Shown here: in pieces, positions 26,043 through 34,754 of the stretch | How the letters are laid out: every line of letters begins with the position of its first letter | How positions within the stretch are numbered: position 1 is the first letter of the stretch | Source: CAXBNB01 sp040222275 | GTDB lineage: Bacteria; Bacteroidota; Bacteroidia; Cytophagales; Cyclobacteriaceae | DNA: 64,000 bases | Assembly: GCA_040222275.1 (NCBI GenBank) | Contig: JAVKDJ010000021.1 | Location: 1-64,000 of the forward strand | Direction: 5' to 3' | Translations under genes and position numbers: made by a program | The notes under the pieces: generated by a model | Seen by the model: only the letters and a program-made list of their open reading frames with translations | What the model was told of the DNA's origin: nothing | Databases searched by the model: none

Positions 26043-26115
26043 ATTCTTTTTGTTTGTATAGTTAATAAATCAGAAATGTCAATTTGTTCAGTTTCACTGT
26101 TGAAAGAGTCTGGGT

Positions 26116-27156
26116 TTATTTGAATGATTTTTCCAGGCTTTCAATTTCATTCGGTGAAGGATCGCCGGAAAATACCGCCAACCTGTACTTAAAGGTAACG
26201 GACTCTCCTTTATTCAAGCTAAAATTAAGTTCCTTTTTACCATCTGAAAATATCTTTTGCCCCAGGGTGTTGGCTGCAAACAAACCGTAGGAGCGGGCAT
26301 GCCAGTAAGTGGGATATCCCACATTGTCTTTGTCATCAAAAATCACGATGGCCACTTTTTCACCGTTCATTTTACCCGAGAGTTTCATCCATTTGGCCCT
26401 GGTGCCCCATACCTCCTCACCTTCTATTCCTTCACTGCTCAGGTAGTTGCCAGTTACATTAGAATTGTCGGGTGAAGCTACTTTGGTGATTTTGCCATGT
26501 GAATCGGAAAGCTCCATCGATTTGTTCACTGGGAGTTCCAGTTCCCTTGTTACCCGGATAGCAAACATACCTTCCTTGTTGTCTGTAAAAGTCACTTTTC
26601 CGGATTTGGCAGTAAGGGTTGTTTCCCTTTCTATTACCCGTACTTTGTCGGTAGCGCTAAATTTGAAACTTGTAACTTCGTCCAAGAGCTTGTTTCCCGA
26701 GTTGTCATTCCAGTCGGCTGTTGTGATCAACAACCCTTCACCCTCTGCGCTTTTTGACTTTTTTATTTTTTTATGCCTGATAGTCCCGTATTTATCAAGC
26801 TTTTCCGGGGCTATAGCATCGGAATTGTTCCAAAAGTCCAGTCCGTTTACATCACCGTAGTTCAGCCAGATACCTACATGGTGTGGGTGGTCCACCCGCT
26901 CACCAGCTTTGTTTTTTAAAGGAAAGTTTCTGGTCACTTCATTGCCACCAGGGCTTACAACCGGCCAGAGCACCGGCTTTTTTATTTCATTAGGATAGAT
27001 GTAGGAGGTAAACAACTTACCATCAACGAGTACATCCACCTTTTTTTGCCCTTCGTTAGGGACAATTTTTATTGTAGGCATCTTTTGAGCGAATGCTGAA
27101 TTTGCACAATATAAAAACAGTAAGGAGAAAAAAATGAGTTTCATGTTTTGTTTCAT
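26116..27156 (-). CDS. PmoA-like secreted protein (DUF6807)
   Basis: A 346-residue secreted protein (signal peptide to about SAFAQ). Motifs of the DUF6807/PmoA family are clear: VLWPVVSPGGNEVTRNFP, DHPHHVGIWLNYGDVNGLDFW and YWHARSYGLFAANTLGQK, which place several conserved His residues on a beta-sandwich. The function of the family is unknown; members usually sit with Gfo/Idh/MocA oxidoreductases, as here. Its promoter region faces the LacI gene and contains a perfect LacI-type operator 134-145 bp upstream, so it is a likely member of that regulon. Confidence 0.82.
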   Translation of the reverse strand: MKQNMKLIFFSLLFLYCANSAFAQKMPTIKIVPNEGQKKVDVLVDGKLFTSYIYPNEIKKPVLWPVVSPGGNEVTRNFPLKNKAGERVDHPHHVGIWLNYGDVNGLDFWNNSDAIAPEKLDKYGTIRHKKIKKSKSAEGEGLLITTADWNDNSGNKLLDEVTSFKFSATDKVRVIERETTLTAKSGKVTFTDNKEGMFAIRVTRELELPVNKSMELSDSHGKITKVASPDNSNVTGNYLSSEGIEGEEVWGTRAKWMKLSGKMNGEKVAIVIFDDKDNVGYPTYWHARSYGLFAANTLGQKIFSDGKKELNFSLNKGESVTFKYRLAVFSGDPSPNEIESLEKSFK

Positions 27157-27289
27157 ACTAGTAGTCTAAAAAATACAGTTTATATAGTTTTGATAAAGGG
27201 CTTGCACAGATATATAATGGGTTAATATCCTATAAAGGAGTAATTTGATTATAAATTTTATTCAAAAGTAGTGCCACATTTAATATATT

Positions 27290-27301
27290 GCAAGCGCTTG
27301 C
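27290..27301. promoter_or_regulatory. LacI-family operator
   Basis: Perfect 12-bp palindrome GCAAGCGCTTGC, matching the LacI/PurR-type consensus with central CG. It lies in the 382-bp divergent gap between pmoA-like (minus) and lacI-like (plus) genes, 134 bp from the former and 238 bp from the latter. No other feature was recognised in this gap. No second perfect copy was noticed in the window. Confidence 0.8.
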
Positions 27302-27538
27302 GCTAATTAAGGTAAATAATTTACATGGTGTGTTCAATCAAAAATCGCAAACGCCAATCCTTTGGCGTTCAATACGGATCAATTGGCAATTCTTGATTAC
27401 CCCCGTAACAAGGAAGGGGAACCATTGGCCGGATAATGATCAAAACCACTATACTTGTGCCTTTTTTAGCAACTTGAGAACTGAAGCCGGTTTTTAGCAA
27501 GAAAAACTTAGAGCATATCTATCCATGGATCAAAGAAT

Positions 27539-28594
27539 ATGGGCAAGAGAAAAATAAATATTTATGATGTAGCCAACAAACTGGGGGTTTCAATTTCCAC
27601 AGTTTCGCGGGCGCTAAATGACAATCCCAAAATAAGCCCGGCCACCACCAAAAAAGTGAAAAGGATGGCCGAAAAACTGGGTTTTCAAAAAAACCCGCTG
27701 GCCTCAGGGCTGATGACCAACAAGACCAAAACAATCGGCGTATTGGTACCTCAAATCAACAAAGAATTTGTAGCCCAGGCTGTCAGAAGTATTGAAGATA
27801 CTGCATTTGACATGGGCTATTCTGTTATGATCTGCCAGTCGCACGAATCGTACTCAAGGGAGCAGGAAAGCATCAACACCTTGTTGTCGAGCAGGGTGGA
27901 CGGCATTATAGTATCGTTGGCTTTGGAAACCAAAAACCTCGAGCATTTCCATAACGCCATAGATTCAGATACCCCGGTTGTATTTTTTGACCGGGTTCCT
28001 TCAGACCTGCCTAATACCACCAAAATCATAGTAGATAACTTTGAAAGTGCTTATAAAGCCACCAACCACCTGATTGATCAGGGCTTCAAACGGATCGGGC
28101 ACATTGGTGGGCCTCAATCAAGAAAGGTATTTGAGGATAGGTTTGAGGGTTATAAAAAAGCCCTGGTGGATAACAAGATAGCGTTGGATGACACCATTAT
28201 TGAAGGGACGGACCTCAGTCAGGAAGATTGTTTCAGGGCAGCTAAAAAAATACTGCATGCTACCAATCCCCCTGATGCCATAGTTTGTGCCAACCACCTG
28301 GCCTCTGCCAATACCATATTTTATGCACTGAGCATCAACAAATCGATACCTCAGGATGTGGCTGTTGTGGGCTTTAGCGAAAACCCCATTGCAGAAATCA
28401 TGATACCTTCCCTCACCGCAGTGAGGCAGCCCTGTGCGGAAATGGGAAAGATCGCCACTCAAAAACTTATAGAAGAGATCAACTTCGACCATAAAAATGA
28501 CCAATATGTCCACAGCACCATAGTACTGGATACCAAACTGGAAATAAGGGGCTCTAGTGTCTTGAATGTTCGGGAAACTGTGGGTAAGTTATAG
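27539..28594 (+). CDS. LacI-family transcriptional regulator
   Basis: A 351-residue regulator. The N-terminal HTH (INIYDVANKLGVSISTVSRALNDNPKISPATT) and hinge helix (NPLASGLM) are intact, and a periplasmic-binding-protein-like domain follows (TKTIGVLVPQINKEFVAQAV, FDRVPSDLPNTTKIIVDNFESAYKATNHLI, RIGHIGGP). It should bind the palindrome at 27290-27301. It faces the PmoA/oxidoreductase genes and precedes the MFS/TIM-barrel/kinase operon, so it may control both. The effector is unknown. Confidence 0.92.
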   Translation: MGKRKINIYDVANKLGVSISTVSRALNDNPKISPATTKKVKRMAEKLGFQKNPLASGLMTNKTKTIGVLVPQINKEFVAQAVRSIEDTAFDMGYSVMICQSHESYSREQESINTLLSSRVDGIIVSLALETKNLEHFHNAIDSDTPVVFFDRVPSDLPNTTKIIVDNFESAYKATNHLIDQGFKRIGHIGGPQSRKVFEDRFEGYKKALVDNKIALDDTIIEGTDLSQEDCFRAAKKILHATNPPDAIVCANHLASANTIFYALSINKSIPQDVAVVGFSENPIAEIMIPSLTAVRQPCAEMGKIATQKLIEEINFDHKNDQYVHSTIVLDTKLEIRGSSVLNVRETVGKL

Positions 28595-28650
28595 GCCACC
28601 TTCCGGCAAACGAGCGGCTTATTCATTATATTTATGCGAAAAACGCAAAA

Positions 28651-29133
28651 ATGAGAAAAGTTGATCTGCTATTGGAAGAATATGGGCAAAGCCACCAAAA
28701 CGTTTTCAATAAAATCATGCACTGGATTTGTGTGCCGCTGATCGTCTATAGCGTGGTGGGCCTTTTTTGGTCTATTCCTGCCACCCCTCTTGTCAGCCTA
28801 TTCCCCTACACCGATACTACCTACCTCAACTGGGCCCTCGTGGCAGTATTGTTCACTTTGTTTTATTATTTCACCCTTTCCCAACCGCTGTTCTTTGGAA
28901 TGGCCGCCGTATTGACAGGCTTTTTGCTGCTCACCAACATGGTGGAACAAATGCAAATAGCCCCAACATGGAAAATTTCCCTGGGTATTTTCCTCATTGC
29001 CTGGGTGGGCCAGTTCATAGGGCATAAAGTAGAGGGCAAAAAACCCTCCTTTCTCAAAGACCTCCTCTTTTTGCTCATCGGCCCGATATGGTTGCTTAGT
29101 TTTATTTATAAAAAAGTGGGCATCAGTTATTAA
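28651..29133 (+). CDS. DUF962/Mpo1-like membrane protein
   Basis: A 160-residue protein with four hydrophobic segments. The N-terminal YGQSHQNVFNKIMHWICVPL and the later WVGQFIGHKVEGKKPSFLKDL, with GPIWLL, are the DUF962 (yeast Mpo1/YGL010w) signatures; conserved His residues fit the Fe-dependent 2-hydroxy fatty acid dioxygenase proposed for Mpo1. It sits between the LacI gene (56 bp) and the MFS operon (281 bp) and need not belong to either functionally. Confidence 0.82.
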   Translation: MRKVDLLLEEYGQSHQNVFNKIMHWICVPLIVYSVVGLFWSIPATPLVSLFPYTDTTYLNWALVAVLFTLFYYFTLSQPLFFGMAAVLTGFLLLTNMVEQMQIAPTWKISLGIFLIAWVGQFIGHKVEGKKPSFLKDLLFLLIGPIWLLSFIYKKVGISY

Positions 29134-29227
29134 AGATGGTCTTTGCTTTACAATCTTGGTAGCATTAATTTCTCTTCTGCAACCCGGGATAACTTGTAGC
29201 TGGTTTTAGTAGAATATCCTGTCCACT

Positions 29228-29253
29228 CGTCATATCGACCGGAGGGAGATATC
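29228..29253. repeat. Interspersed TCGACCGGAGGGAGATATC element
   Basis: Reads cgtcatatcgaccggaggga followed by gatatc, a member of the same repeat family as 57721-57734 (gtcacttcgacc) and 58672-58693 (gtcacttcgaccaccgggag). It lies upstream of the MFS gene; no promoter role is evident. Confidence 0.5.
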
Positions 29254-29414
29254 CCTATGGTTCAAGGAGAAAACCAACAAGCGCACATGCCCCAAATCCG
29301 GAAGATGCAGTATCCATTCCCTCCCGACCAGCTTGCAATTTTATTTGCTCAATTCGACATAATGGCTGCTCAATTTTCCAGACATTACACAAGATTCCAT
29401 CCACAACAAAGTGA

Positions 29415-30692
29415 ATGCCTATGATTGTAAACATGAAACAAACAGTAGTGCCTGTACGATACGTAATGGTCCTGGGTACCTTCCTGCTGTCATTGCTCCT
29501 GTATATAGACAGGGCGTGCATCTCAGCAGCAAAGGGTGCCATATCCGATTCCCTCCAATTTTCGGACAAGCAAATGGGTTGGGTACTTTCCATATTTGCG
29601 CTGGGCTATGCCCTGTTTCAGGTGCCTTCCGGCATAGCCGGGGACAAGTTTGGCCCACGTAGGGTCCTTACTGCGGTAGTTACACTCTGGTCGATATTTA
29701 CCGCATTTACTGGCATGGCATGGAACTACACCTCAATGCTCATTGTACGGTTTCTTTTTGGTGCGGGTGAAGCTGGGGCATTTCCCAATATGGCCCGTAC
29801 CATCTACAGCTGGATGCCCGTAAAAGAAAGGGGCATCACCCAGGGCATCAACTTCTCGGGTTCAAGAATAGGCTCTGCCTTTGCCTTGCCATTAGTAGCC
29901 TGGATGATCACCGCCATCGGCTGGCGAACTTCTTTTTATGTACTGGGGGCAATTGGCATTGTTTGGTCTGCGGCCTGGTATTGGTTTTTTCGTGACGACC
30001 CGGAAGACCACCCCTCCATGTCCGATGATGAAAAAACACTCATCCTGGCAGAGAGACAGCAACGTACGGTAGAAAAAACCAAATTGGATGCAGGGATTTT
30101 GTTCCGTTCGAAAAACGTATGGATTGCCATGTCCCAGTATTTTGCCAGCAACTTTACATTTTTCTTCACACTTACCTGGTTGTTGCCTTATGTCAAGGAT
30201 ACTTACAACCTTGGGCTACAGGAAGCCGGATGGTATGCCTCCGTTCCCATTATATGTGGTGCTTTTGGCAATTGGTTTTCAGGCTGGTTGATCGACAAAA
30301 TATACAAATCGGGAAAATGGAAAGCCTCAAGGGTGGTTCCGGCCATTATAGGTTTCTCCCTGGCCGCCATCGGGTTGATTTTTAGTGTTTATATGAGTTC
30401 GGTTGTTTGGGCAATTTTCTTCCTGTCCATTGCAGTGTTTGGGGCAGACATGACGCTGAGCCCCTCCTGGTCGCTCTGTATTGATATTGGAAAAGACCAT
30501 GCAGGTGCCGTTTCCGGCACTATGAACATGGCAGGAAATATAGGTGCGTTCATCACGGCATTGGCTTTTCCCTATCTGGTGGACTGGTTTGGAGGCGTAA
30601 AACCTTTCTTTTTCATAGCGGCCCTGCTTTGTGCCATTGCCATTTTTTTATGGCTTTTTGTAAAACCAGAACGCCCGATAGAAGAATATTAG
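29415..30692 (+). CDS. MFS transporter, anion:cation symporter (ACS) type
   Basis: A 425-residue carrier with twelve predicted helices. ACS-family marks: LYIDRACISAAKGAI in helix 1, YALFQVPSGIAGDKFGPRRVL between helices 2 and 3, and FLFGAGEAGAFPNMARTIYSWMP. Such carriers (ExuT, GudP) usually take up hexuronates, aldarates or other sugar acids with protons. A second Met at 29433 is an alternative start. It begins the plus-strand catabolic operon; the next gene starts 26 bp later. A sugar-acid substrate is therefore likely. Confidence 0.88.
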   Translation: MPMIVNMKQTVVPVRYVMVLGTFLLSLLLYIDRACISAAKGAISDSLQFSDKQMGWVLSIFALGYALFQVPSGIAGDKFGPRRVLTAVVTLWSIFTAFTGMAWNYTSMLIVRFLFGAGEAGAFPNMARTIYSWMPVKERGITQGINFSGSRIGSAFALPLVAWMITAIGWRTSFYVLGAIGIVWSAAWYWFFRDDPEDHPSMSDDEKTLILAERQQRTVEKTKLDAGILFRSKNVWIAMSQYFASNFTFFFTLTWLLPYVKDTYNLGLQEAGWYASVPIICGAFGNWFSGWLIDKIYKSGKWKASRVVPAIIGFSLAAIGLIFSVYMSSVVWAIFFLSIAVFGADMTLSPSWSLCIDIGKDHAGAVSGTMNMAGNIGAFITALAFPYLVDWFGGVKPFFFIAALLCAIAIFLWLFVKPERPIEEY

Positions 30693-30718
30693 AAGGTTAA
30701 AAAGTTAAAAGATAAGAA

Positions 30719-31582
30719 ATGAAATTAGCACTCAATACACTGGTATATGAAGTAGGGGCCATTCCCCCGGACAAGTCGTTGCAAAGTGCAGCTAAATTCG
30801 GCTTCAAGTATATAGAATATGCGGGCATCCGCCAGGGCAACCCAACCACCATGTCTGCGGACATGAAAAAAAATGTCATCAACATTTTCAAAGACAATGG
30901 ATTGGTGAGCACACAAATGCTCCTTGTAGCCACAAAAGACACTTCCTCATCCGATGTGAAAAAGAGACAAGCCACGATGGACTACCTCAAAGCTTGTGGC
31001 GACTTTCAAAAAGAGCTGGGTGGCAGACAGGTCCTGATATGCTGGGGCGGAGGCCTCTACGAACTGGGACTAAAACCCGAAGATTCGTGGAATATCATGG
31101 TAGAGCAAATCCGTCACTATGCCGAATGGTGCCAGGAGCGGGACCTGATCGTAGGGTTGGAACTCGACCCTCATGTGTATTTCATCATCAACAACACCCA
31201 TAAAATGGCCAAGGCCATAGAAGACATTGGGATGCCCAATGTGTACCCCAATGTAGATGTAGGCCATCTGGTAATCACCAGGGAAGAGCCGGCTATGCTG
31301 GAAAAACTTGCTCCACGACTGCTCCATGTACACCTGAGCGAAACCGAGTCGCTAGACCACACAAACGACATCCTGGGAACGGGTGTAGTGGATTTTAAAG
31401 CTTACGTGGATAAATGCCTGGAACTGGGCATAGAAGAAAACTGCAAAAAGTGGAACGAACCCTGTGTTGCCGGTATAGAGATGGGCAGTGAGGCAAGCGG
31501 TGGGTTCGTTGATGAGCCTGACCGATGGGTACAGGAAAGCCTGGATTATCTGGCCAGGACAATGCCGGAATTGACCAAATAA
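30719..31582 (+). CDS. Xylose-isomerase-like TIM barrel protein
   Basis: A 287-residue sugar phosphate isomerase/epimerase-family barrel without signal peptide. The metal site can be read as Glu in IVGLELDP, Asp in NVDVGHL, His in LLHVHLSE and Glu in AGIEMGSE, the E-D-H-E set of the AP_endonuc_2 fold. Possible reactions include tetrulose-phosphate isomerisation, ketose epimerisation or oxo-acid decarboxylation. It lies 12 bp before the RpiB-type gene in one operon. The specific role is not assigned. Confidence 0.78.
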   Translation: MKLALNTLVYEVGAIPPDKSLQSAAKFGFKYIEYAGIRQGNPTTMSADMKKNVINIFKDNGLVSTQMLLVATKDTSSSDVKKRQATMDYLKACGDFQKELGGRQVLICWGGGLYELGLKPEDSWNIMVEQIRHYAEWCQERDLIVGLELDPHVYFIINNTHKMAKAIEDIGMPNVYPNVDVGHLVITREEPAMLEKLAPRLLHVHLSETESLDHTNDILGTGVVDFKAYVDKCLELGIEENCKKWNEPCVAGIEMGSEASGGFVDEPDRWVQESLDYLARTMPELTK

Positions 31583-31594
31583 AACAACAATAAG

Positions 31595-32047
31595 ATGAAA
31601 ATAGCGATCGACTGTGATGATGCAGCCATTGAGTTGAAAGAAATAATCTTCCAACACATACTTTCTAAGGGCATAGATATAGAGGACCTGAAGCACACCA
31701 GGCCTGACCCGGCCATGTACCCCGAAATTGGTTATCTCCTGGCCAAAAAAATTCAAAGCAAGGAATTTGACAGGGGCATATTGTTTTGTGGTACCGGCCT
31801 GGGAATGGCGATGGTCGCCAACAAAGTAGAAGGTGTGTTTGCCGGAACCTGCCACGATGTGTATTCTGCCGAAAGACTGAAGAAAAGCAACAACGCCCAA
31901 ATCATTACGATGGGTGCCAGGGTGGTAGGTCCCGAACTGGCCAAAACCATCATAGATGCCTGGCTGGCATCCGAATTTGCAGGCGGTGGTTCAACTCCCA
32001 AAGTAAAGCAGATGCGAGACATTGAAAAGCAATCATTTCACCCATAA
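31595..32047 (+). CDS. RpiB/LacAB-family sugar-phosphate isomerase
   Basis: A 150-residue isomerase, normal family length. Asp8 near the N-terminus and Cys65 in FCGTGLGMAMVANK are the catalytic pair, with TCHDVYSAERLKKSNNAQIITMGARVVG completing the phosphate site. Family members interconvert aldose and ketose phosphates: ribose 5-P, galactose 6-P, or D-erythrulose 4-P (DerI, EryI). Together with DhaK/DhaL next door, the tetrulose-phosphate reaction is attractive. Start follows the TIM barrel by 12 bp and dhaK begins 9 bp after. Confidence 0.85.
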   Translation: MKIAIDCDDAAIELKEIIFQHILSKGIDIEDLKHTRPDPAMYPEIGYLLAKKIQSKEFDRGILFCGTGLGMAMVANKVEGVFAGTCHDVYSAERLKKSNNAQIITMGARVVGPELAKTIIDAWLASEFAGGGSTPKVKQMRDIEKQSFHP

Positions 32048-32056
32048 TCAACAGCC

Positions 32057-33061
32057 ATGCAAAAAATAATCAACGATCCCGATCTTGTGGTAGAGGAAAT
32101 GGTCGAGGGGTTTGTCAAAGCCCATTCCGACCTTATATCCCCCACAGATAATGAAAGGGTACTCAAATACAAGCATGCCCCCGTAAAAGGAAAAGTAGGT
32201 ATAGTGACAGGCGGAGGTTCAGGGCATAAGCCAGCCTTTTCGGGATATTTGGGAAAAAATATGGTAGATGCCGTCGCTGTTGGTGAAATATTCTCCTCTC
32301 CCCCGGCGATGATGTTTTATGATGCCATCAAAGCCGCTGATGGTGGCAAAGGTGTGGCTGTACTCTATGGCAACTATGCCGGTGACAATATGAACGTCAA
32401 AATGGCTATAGAAATGCTGGAGGATGATGGCATAGAAGTGAAAACAGTAGTGGCCAACGATGATGTGCCCTCTGCCCCCAAAAGTGAAATAGAAAAAAGG
32501 CGTGGTGTAGCCGGAGAAATCCTGATGTGGAAGGTGGGAGGCGCCAAAGCTGCCATGGGCGCTAGTTTGGACGAAGTGATAGCTGCTGCCCAGAAAAGCA
32601 TAGACAATACCCGAAGTATTGGTGTTGGTCTATCTCCATGCACCCTGCCACAAGTAGGGCATCCCAACTTTGAAATAGAGCCTGGCAAAATGGAGATGGG
32701 CATTGGGCACCACGGAGAGCCCGGTACAGAGGTAGTAGATCTTGCACCTGCATCCATAATAGCTGAGAAGATGACGCAAATGGTTTTGGACGACCTGCCA
32801 TTTGAGACCGGTGATGATGTGGTGGTACTGGTATCGGGACTGGGTGCTACCCCCTATCTCGAACAATATATCTATTTCAACGAAGTGGAAAAGATACTGT
32901 CAGCGAAGGGCCTCAACATCCATAAGTCCTATGTGGGCGATTATTTTACTTCCCTCGACATGCAGGGGGTAACACTCACCCTGCTGAAACTGGACGATGA
33001 ACTGAAGAATTGCATCGATTACGAATGCAATTCCATCGCCTTAAAACAATTTTCACCATGA
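32057..33061 (+). CDS. dhaK: DhaK subunit of a dihydroxyacetone-type (ketose) kinase
   Basis: A 334-residue DhaK. GGGSGHKPAFSGYLG holds His57, and His219 in GHHGEPG is the residue that binds the keto substrate covalently as a hemiaminal. GNYAGDNMNVKMA and RRGVAGEILMWKVGGA are further signatures. It overlaps the start of dhaL by 4 bp (ATGA), so the subunits are made together. No DhaM phosphotransferase protein is present, so the pair should use ATP. L- and D-erythrulose kinases belong to this family and fit the neighbours better than glycerone kinase. Confidence 0.88.
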   Translation: MQKIINDPDLVVEEMVEGFVKAHSDLISPTDNERVLKYKHAPVKGKVGIVTGGGSGHKPAFSGYLGKNMVDAVAVGEIFSSPPAMMFYDAIKAADGGKGVAVLYGNYAGDNMNVKMAIEMLEDDGIEVKTVVANDDVPSAPKSEIEKRRGVAGEILMWKVGGAKAAMGASLDEVIAAAQKSIDNTRSIGVGLSPCTLPQVGHPNFEIEPGKMEMGIGHHGEPGTEVVDLAPASIIAEKMTQMVLDDLPFETGDDVVVLVSGLGATPYLEQYIYFNEVEKILSAKGLNIHKSYVGDYFTSLDMQGVTLTLLKLDDELKNCIDYECNSIALKQFSP

Positions 33062-33699
33062 GTGGGTTTTCGAACGATTCCGGAAAGAAAATAGTGGATA
33101 ACATCATACAGGTGATCCAGGAAAACAGGCAATACCTGAGCGATATTGATGGGAAAATCGGGGATGGAGACCATGGCATCAATATGAGCAAGGGGTTCAC
33201 CCTTTGCCAGCAGGAATTAGAATCCAATCCCGGCAACATGTCGCATGGGTTTGGTGTCCTTTCAAAAATACTGATGACAAAAATAGGCGGGTCCATGGGG
33301 CCTCTTTACGGCATGTTTTTCAAAGCCCTGTCCAAGGAAAGTGAAGGAGAGCCCGAAATCAATGAAGCTGTAGTCCGTGGGATGTTCAATGGGGCAGTAA
33401 ACAAATTGTCCGTCATCAGCCCGGCCAAAAAAGGAGACAAAACCCTCATGGACGCACTCTTGCCGGCACTGGACGCACTCAACAATTCACTGGATGGAGG
33501 AGACGGCCTCACTATAGCATTGAAAAATATGAAAAAGGCGGCTGAATCCGGTCGTGATAAAACCATCGGTATGCAAGCCAAACTGGGCCGGTCTGCCCGG
33601 CTCGGCGAGCGATCCATTGGTGTGCTGGACGCTGGGGCAACATCGTGTGCGCTCATACTCGGCACTTTCGCTGATACCGCTACCGATTTGATCAATTAA
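33058..33699 (+). CDS. dhaL: DhaL (nucleotide-binding) subunit of the ketose kinase
   Basis: 213 residues from the ATG overlapping the dhaK stop; the open frame extends 48 bp further upstream, but that part lies inside dhaK. IDGKIGDGDHGINMSKGF gives the Mg-binding Asp31, Asp36 and Asp38 of DhaL proteins; GGSMGPLYGMFFKAL, GDKTLMDALLPALDAL and GRSARLGERSIGVLDAGATS complete the nucleotide site. It is an ATP-dependent form by context. Normal length; no sign of damage. Confidence 0.88.
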   Translation: MSGFSNDSGKKIVDNIIQVIQENRQYLSDIDGKIGDGDHGINMSKGFTLCQQELESNPGNMSHGFGVLSKILMTKIGGSMGPLYGMFFKALSKESEGEPEINEAVVRGMFNGAVNKLSVISPAKKGDKTLMDALLPALDALNNSLDGGDGLTIALKNMKKAAESGRDKTIGMQAKLGRSARLGERSIGVLDAGATSCALILGTFADTATDLIN

Positions 33700-33741
33700 C
33701 CAAAATGAGACGGTCTCGAACAAGGCCAAAAATAACTGAAT

Positions 33742-34704
33742 ATGAAGCAAAGTGTAATTATAGGTTTTCTGGGGAAAACACAGGACAGGTTTTCTGAATA
33801 CCAAACCCCGGCCGATACGAGACAAAAGTTAGAATCCGTAGTAGCCATCAATGGGTTTGATGGGGTAGAGATGGTATATCCATACGAAACGGGTGACCCT
33901 GTTGAAACCAACAAAATGATGCAGGAACTGGGGCTCCAGTGGGCCGCTATCAACGTCAATATTAAAAAAGAACCAGAATGGGTGGCGGGTGCATTATCCA
34001 GACCGGAAAAGGCCATTCGGGATCGTGCCATTGACATGATCAAAAAAGGGAAAGACTATGCCAAAGCAGTGGGAGCACCGCATGTCACCGTTTGCCCTTT
34101 GAGCGATGGGTACGACCACCTCTTCCAGATCGATTATCCCAAGGCCTGGAGAAATATGATTGATGCCATAGGAGAGGCCGCTGAGTACCTGCCAGAAATT
34201 CCTTTGTTTTTAGAATATAAATACAATGAAACCCGGGTGCATTGCATCATGGACACCTGTGCAAAAACCCTGCTCCTGCTCAAGGAAGTGAACATGCCCC
34301 ATTGCACAGGGGTTACCCTGGATATTGGCCACTCGCTGTACAGCAATGAAAACCCCGCACAATCGCTCATGACCATTGTGGAATCCGGGTTTGAACCCTA
34401 CATCCATACCAATGACAATGATTGCCGGTTCGACTGGGATTTGATTGGTGCCAGCCGCAACTTCCTTCATTACGTGGAATTCATGTTTTATGCCAGGGAA
34501 ATCGGCTATGACAAATACTTCACCACTGATGCATCCCCAAGGATATTTGATAAAATAGAATACTTCGAAAGGCATACCGAAATCACCAAAGGCGTTTGGG
34601 ACCTGGTAGGAAATCTCAACCGCGACCAATACCGCCGGCTGATGAAGGAGGAAAATGCCATTGAACTGATGCGGTTGGTGAACAAAGAAATATATAGGGT
34701 GTAA
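33742..34704 (+). CDS. Second xylose-isomerase-like TIM barrel protein
   Basis: A 320-residue barrel without signal peptide, 42 bp after dhaL. Metal-ligand candidates are Glu in PLFLEYKYNE, Asp in GVTLDIGHSLYSNEN, His in YIHTNDNDCRFDWD and Asp in YFTTDASPR. The Asn/Asp-rich TNDND loop sets it apart from the first barrel, so the two probably catalyse different steps. Ketose isomerase, epimerase and oxo-acid decarboxylase activities are all known in the superfamily. It is the last gene of the operon and converges with the FG-GAP gene. Confidence 0.75.
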   Translation: MKQSVIIGFLGKTQDRFSEYQTPADTRQKLESVVAINGFDGVEMVYPYETGDPVETNKMMQELGLQWAAINVNIKKEPEWVAGALSRPEKAIRDRAIDMIKKGKDYAKAVGAPHVTVCPLSDGYDHLFQIDYPKAWRNMIDAIGEAAEYLPEIPLFLEYKYNETRVHCIMDTCAKTLLLLKEVNMPHCTGVTLDIGHSLYSNENPAQSLMTIVESGFEPYIHTNDNDCRFDWDLIGASRNFLHYVEFMFYAREIGYDKYFTTDASPRIFDKIEYFERHTEITKGVWDLVGNLNRDQYRRLMKEENAIELMRLVNKEIYRV

Positions 34705-34754
34705 TGAAGGTTGTTCAGCTCATAAAATCGGGCTGAAGCAACCTTGAGTTACAC

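Noticed and set aside
32057..33699. PTS-type glycerol/dihydroxyacetone operon
   Set aside because: No DhaM, glycerol dehydrogenase or glycerol facilitator; neighbours are sugar isomerase-type genes.
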